From assembly GCA_015060395.1 (NCBI GenBank), contig SUYP01000003.1, positions 1 through 64,000 on the forward strand: 64,000 nt of DNA, written 5' to 3'. Below, in pieces: positions 52,380 through 62,065 of this stretch; the stretch's first letter is position 1, and each line of letters begins with the position of its first letter. Both the position numbers and the translations under genes were made by a program. This stretch comes from Bacteroidales bacterium (GTDB taxonomy: Bacteria > Bacteroidota > Bacteroidia > Bacteroidales > UBA932). The notes beneath the pieces were generated by a model. That model worked only from the letters and a program-made list of their open reading frames with translations, made no database searches and was not told the origin of the DNA.

Positions 52380-54038
52380 TTAGTATTGCGGATTCTGCTC
52401 CAAAGTATTGTTTGAATTCTCGATCTCGGAACGGAGGAAAGGAAGATAATAGTTCCTTTCGTGGAATGTACGGGTTGCAACTTCTGTGACCTCATAGCTC
52501 CATTCTTCGCCGTTTCTGGCTATCTTGACTCCGAGTACCGGTCTGTTGAGGACTTCCATAGCGTCTTTCCAACGGAGAAGATCCCAGTAGCGGTGATCCT
52601 CAAATGCAAGCTCGATGCGTCTCTCGTGCTTGACTGCTTCGCGGAATGAGTCCTTGTCGGCAGCGGTTACAGCCGGAAGATTGACACTTGCGCGGTCTCT
52701 TACCTGCTGGAGTGCCTGACGTGCGGACATTGCATATCCCGAAGGTACAGCGTCAGGACCGAATGCCTCATTCATTGCCTCTGCATAGTTGAGAAGGACT
52801 TCAGCCCATCTGTAGGCAACCCAGTTATGCTGAGCTGTCTGGCCCTGTGTGAGGTTGAGGCCGTCTGTGAGGAACTTCTTGAGATAGTATCCGGTGCGGC
52901 TTGCGTTTGTTCTCGCCATATCGTCGCTTCCTCCTGCAGACTGGTCGATCACGCGGCCGTTCCAGGTGCTTCCGTTAGTCACGATGGATGCAGCAAGACG
53001 TGGGTCGCGGTTCACGTATGGGTCTGTAGGATCCGGTGTTCCGATATACTCGTATGCCGATACAAGGTTGTGGGTCGGTGTGGCACCGCTCTTACCACCC
53101 TGTGTGGCGATAGGGTAGTTGTTGGCCTCCATTGTGTTGGCACTGTAGCTGCGTATTGCATAAATGGTTTCGCTGCTTGAAAGAGGAGCTCCGCCGATGA
53201 AATATGAGCCATAGTCAGATGCAAGTGAATAATTGAGGTCAGTGTTGCTGAGCAGCTCGTTTGCTGCAGCTGCTGCTCTTTCCCACTTTGCAGGATCATT
53301 GCTCTCGTTATGGAGAGGTGATGCTGCATAAAGGAGGACGCGGGCCTTGATCGCAAGGGCTGCTCCGAGTGTGAAGCGTCCTTCGCGGTCGAGGTAGTCG
53401 TTCCAGTTCAGTGCGAGGGCACTCTTGTGGTCGTCGATTTCCTTCACGATGTACTCTACCACTTCTTCATACGAAGCTCTCTTCACCATCTCGCCGTTGT
53501 CAACAGCTGATTCGATGATCGGAACGCCTCCGTACATCTTGATGAGTTCTGCATAGTAATATGCCTTTGCTACGTGCGCCTCAGCCTTGTACCACGCAAG
53601 TGATTCAAGGTCACGCTTGTAGTTTGTGGCATCTGTCACGAGGTTACGGTTCTCGGCAAGAAGTGCCTCTCCCTTTCCGTCGGCTACATAGTCGAGGAAG
53701 AAGTTGGCTGCTCTGATTCCTTCGTAATAGTTTCTGTAGTATGTGAAGAGAGGGTTTACGTTCTCGTTTATCATACCTTTGTTGAAGTAGCTTACATTGG
53801 ATGATGCCAAGGTCTGCTGAGCTTCGTCAGATGCTGTCGCGAAGATGTTGTTGTCGATCACCGAATATCCGTATCCGAGAGGAGAATAGAACGCATTGCC
53901 GAATGCCCAGATTGTACCTCTGTTGGTGGCAATGGTCTCTTCTGTCTGATTGCGGTCGAGGCTTGTGTCGAGGAAGTCGCTGCAGGCCGATGACATCAAT
54001 GCAATCGCAAAAGCTGAAATAATATATCTGATCTTCAT
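52380..54038 (-). CDS. SusD-2, RagB/SusD nutrient-uptake lipoprotein
   Basis: 552 residues from ATG at 54038. Lipoprotein Cys19 (M-S-S-A-C-S-D-F-L-D), the S-D-F-L-D-T start typical of SusD, TPR-like helices (E-A-H-V-A-K-A-Y-Y-Y-A-E-L), R-x-x-E-L-A-F-E-D-H-R-Y-W-D-L-L-R-W near 490, and the C-terminal N-P-Q-Y. Binds glycan at the surface as the lid of SusC-2. Confidence 0.93.
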   Translation of the reverse strand: MKIRYIISAFAIALMSSACSDFLDTSLDRNQTEETIATNRGTIWAFGNAFYSPLGYGYSVIDNNIFATASDEAQQTLASSNVSYFNKGMINENVNPLFTYYRNYYEGIRAANFFLDYVADGKGEALLAENRNLVTDATNYKRDLESLAWYKAEAHVAKAYYYAELIKMYGGVPIIESAVDNGEMVKRASYEEVVEYIVKEIDDHKSALALNWNDYLDREGRFTLGAALAIKARVLLYAASPLHNESNDPAKWERAAAAANELLSNTDLNYSLASDYGSYFIGGAPLSSSETIYAIRSYSANTMEANNYPIATQGGKSGATPTHNLVSAYEYIGTPDPTDPYVNRDPRLAASIVTNGSTWNGRVIDQSAGGSDDMARTNASRTGYYLKKFLTDGLNLTQGQTAQHNWVAYRWAEVLLNYAEAMNEAFGPDAVPSGYAMSARQALQQVRDRASVNLPAVTAADKDSFREAVKHERRIELAFEDHRYWDLLRWKDAMEVLNRPVLGVKIARNGEEWSYEVTEVATRTFHERNYYLPFLRSEIENSNNTLEQNPQY

Positions 54039-54050
54039 AATCTGCAATTT

Positions 54051-56861
54051 TTAGAAAGTGATTGATACGCCGACATTGTACGATCTTACTGTAGGATAAC
54101 CGCTGATTCTCTCAGGGTCAAGGTTGTAGTGCTTGAGGAGTCCGCTGAATGTAGCGAGGTTGTGTCCGCTCAGGTAGATCCTGAGGTTCTCGATACCGGC
54201 CTTCTGAAGCTTGATTGTATTGAAGTTGTAGCCGAGTTCAAGGTTACGGAGCTTGAGATAGTCGGCACTCTTGATCCACATTGAGCTTGTCTGGTAGTTG
54301 TTCTCGTTGCTCTGGGTGGTCAGACGAGGGTAGCGTGCGGTTGCACGGGTGTCTATTCCCTCTGTAGGGTAATATGCCCACGCACCCTTTGCGATCTCGT
54401 ATGCATTTCCGTTGTTTACGAATGCAACTGTCTGATTCCAGTTGTCAAGGAGATTCACTGATGCTCCTGCCGCGCCCTGGAAGAGCACCTCGAGGTCAAA
54501 GCCCTTGAAACCGATCTTTCCGCCGAAGCTGTAGTACCATTCAGGATATACGGACTTTCCGATCTGGGTGATATCGTTCTGGTCAACAACTCCATTCTCA
54601 TCAAGGTCGCTGTACTTCACATCACCTGGCTGAACCGAGCCGAATGATGGAGTAGGAATGCCTTCCTTGAGGTTGCCGGCATTGTCGAAATCACTGATGT
54701 CATAGAACCTTTCGGCAACAAGTCCGATATATGTTCCGTACGGACGTCCTGTCTGGGCGCTGAACTCATTTGCAGGAGCGACCTCAGCCATATAGTCGAT
54801 TCTGTTCTTTGCGTATGAAGCCATACCGTTGAGCCTGTATGAGAAGTCTCCGCTCTTGCCGGCATATACTGCAGATACCTCGAATCCCTTGTTGGTCATT
54901 TCACCTACGTTGGCAAAGCTGTATTGCTTTCCGTAGTAGCCCATCTTCGAGTTGTCGAGTGTGAGTATGTTGCTTCTCTTGTCGAGGAATGCGTCAGCTG
55001 TGATGCTGAGACCCTTGAAGAGGGTAGCCTCGATACCGATATTGTACTTCAAGCTCTTCTCTGGAACGATGTTGTCGTTCTTTACGAACATAGGTACGAG
55101 GGTGTTCTGCCAGCTTCCGCCGTTTGTTCCCATATAGAAGGAGCCTATATAGCTGTATGTATAGTAGTCCTTGAAGAGGAAACGTCCGTTTGATGAGAAG
55201 TCAGCGAGAACTGATGTGGCGCCTGAGTCAGATGCTCCGGCAACGCCCACTGAAGCGCGTACCTTGAGATAGTCGATCCAGGAGCTGTTCTTCAGGAATT
55301 CCTCGTTCGAAGCGATCCACGCAAATGAAGCTGACGGATAGAAATGCCATCTGTGTCCAGGTGCGAAAGAGTCGTTTCCGAAATACGAGAATGCTGCCTG
55401 AGCTACATATCTGTCATCATAGCTGTAGTCAATGATTCCGTTGAGGTTCAGGTAGTTGTACTTGTATGAGAAGTAACCGTCGCCCTTGTATGCGGAAATG
55501 TTGTAGTTGACAGCTGCGGAAAGTGCATTCTTGCCGAAGTCACGGTCATATCCGATGGTGAGACGTCCCTGCTTCCAGTCCTGCATACCGCCTGAGCCGT
55601 AGCCGCTGGCTGTGATTGATGTGGTCTGGTTGGTGGTAGTCGTGTTGCCGCCGAAGTAACGTGCATAATCCTTGGTCTTGCTGTAGGTACTCAAGGTGTA
55701 GCTGTAGAAAGAGAACGCTTCTTCGAGGTAAAGACCAGGAGTGATTATGTCAAGCTTCTCCTTGATGGCGAAGTTACCCTGGAGGCTTCTTGCCTTCTGC
55801 GAGTACCATCCGAGTTCGTTTATCGAACCGTAAGGGTTGTTAGGATAGATCGCTGTACCTGAAAGATGGTCAAGTTCCTTGTCATCATATATATTATATA
55901 TGTTTGAAGGATAGCGTGCGAGGTCGTTGAAGAGGTCTGTCACGCCGTAGTTAGGCCTTCTGCGCATCTCGATCCTTCCGCCGAAGTCCACCTTGAACTC
56001 GAAGATCTTCATTATGTTGAAGTCGAGGTTAGCGCGGATATTATACTTCTCGTAACCGAGATTCTTGGTCACGTCGGTATTCCTGGTGTTAAGCAGACCG
56101 CTGGTGTTCAGGTAGCCGAGGTTCACATTGTAGCGTGCATTCTCGTTACCGCCGTTGAAGATGATGTCACCGTCAACGTATGAGCCTGCGTCCCTCATAA
56201 CCTCGTCATACCAGTCAACATCGATTCCTGTTCCGTTCTTGTATGCAGCAAGCTGCTCTGCGGAATATGCTGGTGACCAGAGCATTCCGTTGTCATTTGA
56301 AACGGCCTGGTTGTAGAGGTTTGCATAGTCGTATGAGTTCAGAGGCTTGTTCACGACGTTAGGAGTCTGTGCACCGTAACGGACCTTCGCTGTCACTGTA
56401 GCAGGGCCGATCTTTCCTCTCTTTGTTTCGATGCGGATGACTCCGTTCGCTCCACGGTCTCCATAAATCGCGAGGGCTGCTCCGTCCTTGAGGACTGAGA
56501 TGCTCTCGATTTCTGAAGGTGAGAGTGAAACAAGATATTCCGAATTCACTTCAAAGCCATCGACATATATCTTTGCCGAATTCCAAGTGCCTGAACCGTA
56601 GCTGTTGACACCACGGATAAGCCACTGGGCGTTGTCATATCCCACGGCTCCGTTGCCCTGGATCACTGTGAGTCCCGGAAGCATACCTGCCCAAGTGTTC
56701 GAGAGGTTCGATGTCTGGATGTGATACAGATCATCTCCGGTCACAGTCGATACGGCAGCTGTTGACAGCGTATCGGCTTTGTCCTGTGCTGTCACACCTG
56801 TGGAAATCAGTATGGATGCACCCAGTAATGTGATACATCTAAATATATTCTGTTTTCTCAT
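54051..56861 (-). CDS. SusC-2, TonB-dependent transporter lacking the N-terminal extension
   Basis: 936 residues with signal peptide (1-25, ending V-T-A-Q). The plug begins at once (V-S-T-V-T-G-D-D-L, W-L-I-R-G-V-N-S-Y-G, I-E-S-I-S-V-L-K-D-G-A-A-L-A-I-Y-G-D-R-G-A-N-G-V-I), followed by the barrel ending in V-S-I-T-F. The carboxypeptidase-D-like domain usual at the start of SusC, present in SusC-1, is missing, explaining the shorter length. It pairs with SusD-2. Confidence 0.93.
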   Translation of the reverse strand: MRKQNIFRCITLLGASILISTGVTAQDKADTLSTAAVSTVTGDDLYHIQTSNLSNTWAGMLPGLTVIQGNGAVGYDNAQWLIRGVNSYGSGTWNSAKIYVDGFEVNSEYLVSLSPSEIESISVLKDGAALAIYGDRGANGVIRIETKRGKIGPATVTAKVRYGAQTPNVVNKPLNSYDYANLYNQAVSNDNGMLWSPAYSAEQLAAYKNGTGIDVDWYDEVMRDAGSYVDGDIIFNGGNENARYNVNLGYLNTSGLLNTRNTDVTKNLGYEKYNIRANLDFNIMKIFEFKVDFGGRIEMRRRPNYGVTDLFNDLARYPSNIYNIYDDKELDHLSGTAIYPNNPYGSINELGWYSQKARSLQGNFAIKEKLDIITPGLYLEEAFSFYSYTLSTYSKTKDYARYFGGNTTTTNQTTSITASGYGSGGMQDWKQGRLTIGYDRDFGKNALSAAVNYNISAYKGDGYFSYKYNYLNLNGIIDYSYDDRYVAQAAFSYFGNDSFAPGHRWHFYPSASFAWIASNEEFLKNSSWIDYLKVRASVGVAGASDSGATSVLADFSSNGRFLFKDYYTYSYIGSFYMGTNGGSWQNTLVPMFVKNDNIVPEKSLKYNIGIEATLFKGLSITADAFLDKRSNILTLDNSKMGYYGKQYSFANVGEMTNKGFEVSAVYAGKSGDFSYRLNGMASYAKNRIDYMAEVAPANEFSAQTGRPYGTYIGLVAERFYDISDFDNAGNLKEGIPTPSFGSVQPGDVKYSDLDENGVVDQNDITQIGKSVYPEWYYSFGGKIGFKGFDLEVLFQGAAGASVNLLDNWNQTVAFVNNGNAYEIAKGAWAYYPTEGIDTRATARYPRLTTQSNENNYQTSSMWIKSADYLKLRNLELGYNFNTIKLQKAGIENLRIYLSGHNLATFSGLLKHYNLDPERISGYPTVRSYNVGVSITF

Positions 56862-56873
56862 ATCTTCTGAATT

Positions 56874-58712
56874 TTAGTATCCTGGATTCTGAGTGATGGT
56901 TCCCTTGTTCACCTCTGACTGAGGGAAAGGCTCAAGGAACATTGCAGGCGACCAGAATGCCGAGTAGATCTCAGCCTCCCAGTATGTTTCCACCCAATCA
57001 GCGGCGTATGGCCAGGTAGCTGCGTCATCATTCTTGATGTTGAATGTGAATGAGCGCATTGAACCTCCGCAGATGGATGTTCCGATGTCGGCACGTTTCC
57101 AGTGCTTAGCATCATAGTATCTGTGGTTCTCCTGGAAGAACTCGATAGCCTTTTCTCTCTGGATGATCTCTCTGAGTTTTGCCTGGTCAGTCTCTGTGAT
57201 TGAAGGGAGACCTGCGCGGTTATGCACCATATTGAGGTTCTCGAGGGCCTTGCTGCTGTTGCCAGCCTCGTTGTAAGCCTCTGCGAGGTTCAGATAAGTC
57301 TCAGCAAGACGGAAGAGAGGAGCCTCGAACCATACGCGTGAGCCGGCCTTGTAATAGAACTTGCTTCTTTCGCCGCAGCCCTGTCCGGTTGCACCTACTC
57401 TGTTAGGGAATGCGTTTCCTTTGTTCTTGTCGGCATCGTATCCGCCGCGTCCCCAGCCGTTGTTCTGCCATCTTGAGTCTCCTGCGTTGTTCTTGGCGTC
57501 GAATCCTCCGAACTTGATGTCAGCCAGTGCACGTGCCTCAAGCGAGTTCACGTTTGCGATATACTCAGCTCCTGAGCGTGGCGCTGATTCACCGACTGAA
57601 GGCCAGTCGATCTCGCTTCCGTCGTTCTTGTAATAGAGCTTCACGTGGTTTGAAAGAACGCCTGACTCGTCAGAGTCCCAACGGTTGTTGTCCCAGTAAG
57701 GAGAGCAGTTGGTGTAGTAGAACAAAGCGTTTGCAGGCCAGCTCCACTTGTCCGAACTGTTGCACTTGTAGGCAAGGATGATCTCCTTGTTGCCCGGAGT
57801 CGATGTAGCGGTAGCATAGTCATCGAAGGCATTTGTGTTAGCTGTACCGGTGCCGCCGCCTGTGTTGATGAGGCTTACTCCGTTTGCCGCCGCCCAGGAG
57901 AGAACTGCTTCATTTGCTTCGATGGCATCCTGCCAGCGTCCGCTGTCAGCACTGCCGAAGCATATAAGGTTGTTTAGTTCTCCGTTGTCGAGGTAAGGAG
58001 TCGCGCTGTTGAAGAGCGGACGTGCAGCGAACATAAGGGCTCTTGCCTTGATCGCGAGTACTGCGCCCTGAGTCATACGGCCGGTGTTTGCCGCATCCCA
58101 CTTTGAAGGGAGTCCTGCGTATGCCTCGTCGCAGAGATCAAGGATATACTGAAGCATCTCCTCAAGTGTGGCACGGCCTGCAGTGAGGTCGTCGCTTGCC
58201 TCGAAAGACTTTGTTACGATAGGAACTCCGCCATAGCGGTAGAACATACCCATATATCTGTAGGCGATGAGGGCTGTAGCCTCTGCCTTGATCACATCCT
58301 TAGTGTTCTGATCCATATCAGCCACTTTGTCAATGTTCTCCTTGACGATGAAGCACTGACGGATGTATCTCCAGTTGTTGCCGTAGTTGTCGGCTCCTGC
58401 ATCGGAACCATCTACTCCGTTCACGCTGAGACCCTGCTGGGCTACCACGTATGTACCGTGCCAGTTGTAGCCTCTGTTGACTTCACCGGAGATGGCACCG
58501 AGAGTTCCGTGTCCGATTCCGATTCCGCCCGGCCAGCCGTGAATGAGGGCGTTTCCATAGCAGGACATCAATGCAGCCTCGGCGTTCTTCTTGCTGCCGA
58601 ACACTGCCTCAAGGTCAACAGTACCTGTTGTGTCCGGCTTCTGAAGGAAGACGTCACAGGATGTCAGGACTGCAAGACCGAGAACTGCCAATATTGTTGT
58701 AATTCTTTTCAT
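56874..58712 (-). CDS. SusD-1, RagB/SusD nutrient-uptake lipoprotein
   Basis: 612 residues. Lipoprotein Cys19 (A-V-L-T-S-C-D-V-F-L-Q-K-P-D). Typical SusD body with A-T-A-L-I-A-Y-R-Y-M-G-M-F-Y-R-Y-G-G-V-P, R-E-K-A-I-E-F-F-Q-E-N-H-R-Y-Y-D near 535, and N-P-G-Y at the end. Forms the lid of SusC-1. Encoded 18 bases after the susC-1 stop on the transcript. Confidence 0.94.
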   Translation of the reverse strand: MKRITTILAVLGLAVLTSCDVFLQKPDTTGTVDLEAVFGSKKNAEAALMSCYGNALIHGWPGGIGIGHGTLGAISGEVNRGYNWHGTYVVAQQGLSVNGVDGSDAGADNYGNNWRYIRQCFIVKENIDKVADMDQNTKDVIKAEATALIAYRYMGMFYRYGGVPIVTKSFEASDDLTAGRATLEEMLQYILDLCDEAYAGLPSKWDAANTGRMTQGAVLAIKARALMFAARPLFNSATPYLDNGELNNLICFGSADSGRWQDAIEANEAVLSWAAANGVSLINTGGGTGTANTNAFDDYATATSTPGNKEIILAYKCNSSDKWSWPANALFYYTNCSPYWDNNRWDSDESGVLSNHVKLYYKNDGSEIDWPSVGESAPRSGAEYIANVNSLEARALADIKFGGFDAKNNAGDSRWQNNGWGRGGYDADKNKGNAFPNRVGATGQGCGERSKFYYKAGSRVWFEAPLFRLAETYLNLAEAYNEAGNSSKALENLNMVHNRAGLPSITETDQAKLREIIQREKAIEFFQENHRYYDAKHWKRADIGTSICGGSMRSFTFNIKNDDAATWPYAADWVETYWEAEIYSAFWSPAMFLEPFPQSEVNKGTITQNPGY

Positions 58713-58730
58713 CTTTTTTATTCTTTTAGT

Positions 58731-61700
58731 TTAGAAACGCAGGTTCACACCGAATGTGAATACTCTTGTGAGAGGATAGACGTAAGTGCTTCCGTCTGTA
58801 GTCTCAGGATCGATTCCGTAAGGAGTGAGGGCGTTCTTGAATGTATAGACATTGTTCGCGTTCATAAACAGCCTGAGTGACTGTACCTGAAGCTTGTTGA
58901 GGACTCCTCTCTTGACATTGAATGTGTATCCGAGCTCTACGTTCTTGAGCTTGAAGTGGTTTGTAGAAACCATCCAATAGTCGCTGGTGAGGTAGTTGTT
59001 GTGTGATGAAGTAGCCGCATACGCTGCACGTGGATAAGTGATTTCCTCGCCTGCTGCATACTTCTCAGGAGTCCAGCGTCCGTCATACTGCCATTTCCAG
59101 GCGTTACCTGCGTTCTTGAAGAACGGAATGGTGTAGCCGCTGTTGAGGTAGTACGAACCGTTTGCAGATCCTGTGAAGAGGAGACGGAGGTCGAGGCCCT
59201 TGTAAACGAAGTGCATCTTCAGGTTGAAGTGATACTGCGCATAGTTAGGGAAGCCTATAGGAGCTACGTCATTCTGGTTGATGAGGCCGTCACCGTCGAG
59301 GTCCTTGTAGCGGATGTCTCCGAGGGTAGCCTGGTTCGAAGTGTATGTGTTGTAAGGACGGTTTGCAAGCTCTTCCTGAGTGTTGAAGAGGCCGTCGCTT
59401 ACAAGACCGAAGCGCTGACCGATGGCGTGGCCTGTCTGGTTCATCCAAGGATAAGGATTGTTGGCCTCAGCCTTGTAGATGATCTTGTTGCGTGACCAGC
59501 TGAGGTCGCCGCCGATGGTGTATGTGAAGTCACCGATAGTGTCAGTCCATCCGAGTACGAGCTCATAACCCTTGTTTTCGGTGATACCCACGTTTGCAGG
59601 AGGTACCGCTCCTGAAGATACACCGTAGATCGCAGGAATTGTTCCGAGGGTTGTGAGGATGTTGTCTCGCTTCTCATAGAAGTAGTCGAAATCCAGCGAA
59701 AGTCTGTCTGAGAAGAACTTGGTCTCGACTCCGATGTCATATTTCCTTGATCTTTCCCAAGTGATGTCAGGGTTACCGAGAACACCTTCTGTAGCGCCTG
59801 AGAAATATGCGTTGGCAGATGAACCGTTGCTGTTTCCGAGGTAGTATCCACCCTGGTTGAGGTTGTATGTGTTAGGAAGATAATAGTATCTTCTTGAACC
59901 TCCGAGACGGTCGTTACCTACCTCTCCGTATGATGCACGGATCTTCATAAATGTGAATACGTCGTTCTGCGGGAACCACTTTTCTGATGTAGGTACCCAA
60001 CCGGCAGAGATTGCAGGGAAAAGACCGAAGCGCTTTCCTTCTGCGAACTGCTCTGTACCGTTGTAACCGACGTTCACCTCGGCCATATACCTGTCATCGT
60101 AGTTGTAGGTTACACGTCCTACGAATCCCATAATACCGGACGGAACGTGGTAGGAGTCTCCAGGCATTGTATAGCGTGATGCCTTTCCGAGGAGGAGAGC
60201 TGAAACATTATGCTTGCCGAATGATTCAAACCAGTCGATTCCGGCATCCATATAAAGCTTGTTCCAGTTGCTGTAGCCCCACGAATCGAATGATCCGCTT
60301 CCCATAGAACCTCCGAAGAACTCGAGTACGTTAGGGTTCTCGAGACTGCGCTGTACTGTGTATGAAGGGATTGACGGAGTATATTTCACATATCTGTTGT
60401 AGTTGTCCTGATATGATACTGTCGCGTAAGCCCTGAGGTTAGGAAGGAGGTAGTCCATTGTGTGCTCAAGCTTGATGGAGTTGTCCAGGAGGCTGTTGAA
60501 GATGGTTCCTGAACCACTTATGAGCAGGTTGTAGAGGGCGTTCTGCTCTCCGATGCTGCTGTTGGTCTTGCCTGAGATAGGATTCTGTACAGAACCTGAG
60601 ATGCCGGCGAATCCGCGGATGAGGCGGCCGTCAACGATACCTGGAGAAATGAACGGGTTGGCATCGTAGATGTACTGCATTATGATCTTGTAACGTGAAG
60701 ACAGATCGTATGGGTCAGCGCTGTTACCAGGACCTGTGGTCTCTCCGAACTGACCTGCAGAGTTGATGGTCACCTTGAGGTTCTTTGTCACTTCGATGTC
60801 GAAGTTGCTTCGGAAGTTGTAACGGTTGAATACCGAACCGGTGTTGGATCCGTAATATTCCACTGCGTTGGTGATACCTTCCTGACGGAAATATCCGAAC
60901 GACACGAAGTATTTCACTCTGTCTGTACCTCCGCTGATGTTGATATTTGCCTGATACTGAGGAGCTACCTTGTTGAACTGCTCCTTGTAGAGGTTGCGTG
61001 AAGCATAGTAGAGAGCCGGAGAATTCTTGAGCATTTCCTTCTGCTCCGGAGTGAGCTGGGTCATAGCATCAACTTCCTGAGGGGTGAAGTCACGGTTGTT
61101 CTTGAATTTCCAGAGGTCGTAATCATCATAGATGTATGCGCTGAGACCTTCGTTTCCGGCATAGCTGCGCTGCTCGTTGCGGATAGCCTCGTTTCTGAAG
61201 AGAGCATATTCGTAAGCTGTGGTGCCCTCCTGGAGCTGTGTAGCCGAGGTGAGACCGAAGTTAGCCGATGCACTGATGGTCGGCTTTCCGACCTGTCCTC
61301 TCTTGGTCGTCACGATGATTACACCGTTCGCACCTCTCACACCGTAAACGGCAGTCGAAGATGCGTCCTTGAGTACGGAAATGCTGGCGATTTCGTTGGC
61401 GTCCATTGCATTGAATGCGCTGAAAGCCTGCTCGGAAGCCTGCTCCACACCGTCGATGATGATCAGAGGAGTGGATTCTCCGTATGTCGATACGCCTCGT
61501 ACATAGAGGTTGGTGGAGTTACGTCCAGGCTCTCCAGAAGTCTGAAGACCGCTGACACCCGGAGTATTACCTATGAGGGCATTGGAAATATTGGCTACAG
61601 GAGCCGCTACGAGCTCTGTTCCGTTTACAGCGGAGATCGCACCTGTCACATTGATCTTCTTCTGGGTGGCGAAAGCCGTAACTACGACTTCTTCCATCAG

Positions 61701-62018
61701 GTTGGCGTCTGTCTCCATCTGCACTACAAGAAGCTGCTGGCCGGCAGCGACCTGTATTTCCTGAGTCTTGAATCCGATGAACTGGAATTCGAGTACGGTG
61801 TTTCCTTCCGGTACAGTGATGCTGAACTTACCGTCCATATCAGTCGATACTCCGTTGGTCGTACCTTGCTGTACTACGAATGCACCATATAACGGATCCC
61901 CGTTATCGTCCTGCACTATACCATTGACTGTCCTGCTCTGGCCATAGAGAGGACCGGCAATGACTCCACAAAGCAGCATAATGCTGCTGAGCAGAAATAA
62001 TTTTAGTGATCTGGTCAT
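58731..62018 (-). CDS. SusC-1, TonB-dependent transporter
   Basis: 1095 residues, full SusC length. Signal peptide (about 1-27), carboxypeptidase-D-like domain (about 28-105; V-N-G-I-V-Q-D-D-N-G-D-P-L), a TonB-box-like E-E-V-V-V-T-A-F, plug with Y-V-R-G-V-S-T-Y-G and V-Y-G-V-R-G-A-N-G-V-I, and a barrel ending F-G-V-N-L-R-F. Imports oligosaccharides made by the surface mannanase. Confidence 0.95.
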   Translation of the reverse strand: MTRSLKLFLLSSIMLLCGVIAGPLYGQSRTVNGIVQDDNGDPLYGAFVVQQGTTNGVSTDMDGKFSITVPEGNTVLEFQFIGFKTQEIQVAAGQQLLVVQMETDANLMEEVVVTAFATQKKINVTGAISAVNGTELVAAPVANISNALIGNTPGVSGLQTSGEPGRNSTNLYVRGVSTYGESTPLIIIDGVEQASEQAFSAFNAMDANEIASISVLKDASSTAVYGVRGANGVIIVTTKRGQVGKPTISASANFGLTSATQLQEGTTAYEYALFRNEAIRNEQRSYAGNEGLSAYIYDDYDLWKFKNNRDFTPQEVDAMTQLTPEQKEMLKNSPALYYASRNLYKEQFNKVAPQYQANINISGGTDRVKYFVSFGYFRQEGITNAVEYYGSNTGSVFNRYNFRSNFDIEVTKNLKVTINSAGQFGETTGPGNSADPYDLSSRYKIIMQYIYDANPFISPGIVDGRLIRGFAGISGSVQNPISGKTNSSIGEQNALYNLLISGSGTIFNSLLDNSIKLEHTMDYLLPNLRAYATVSYQDNYNRYVKYTPSIPSYTVQRSLENPNVLEFFGGSMGSGSFDSWGYSNWNKLYMDAGIDWFESFGKHNVSALLLGKASRYTMPGDSYHVPSGIMGFVGRVTYNYDDRYMAEVNVGYNGTEQFAEGKRFGLFPAISAGWVPTSEKWFPQNDVFTFMKIRASYGEVGNDRLGGSRRYYYLPNTYNLNQGGYYLGNSNGSSANAYFSGATEGVLGNPDITWERSRKYDIGVETKFFSDRLSLDFDYFYEKRDNILTTLGTIPAIYGVSSGAVPPANVGITENKGYELVLGWTDTIGDFTYTIGGDLSWSRNKIIYKAEANNPYPWMNQTGHAIGQRFGLVSDGLFNTQEELANRPYNTYTSNQATLGDIRYKDLDGDGLINQNDVAPIGFPNYAQYHFNLKMHFVYKGLDLRLLFTGSANGSYYLNSGYTIPFFKNAGNAWKWQYDGRWTPEKYAAGEEITYPRAAYAATSSHNNYLTSDYWMVSTNHFKLKNVELGYTFNVKRGVLNKLQVQSLRLFMNANNVYTFKNALTPYGIDPETTDGSTYVYPLTRVFTFGVNLRF

Positions 62019-62065
62019 TGTGGTTATGTTTTGTTATTGATATTCTGTCCAATAGGAATATATGG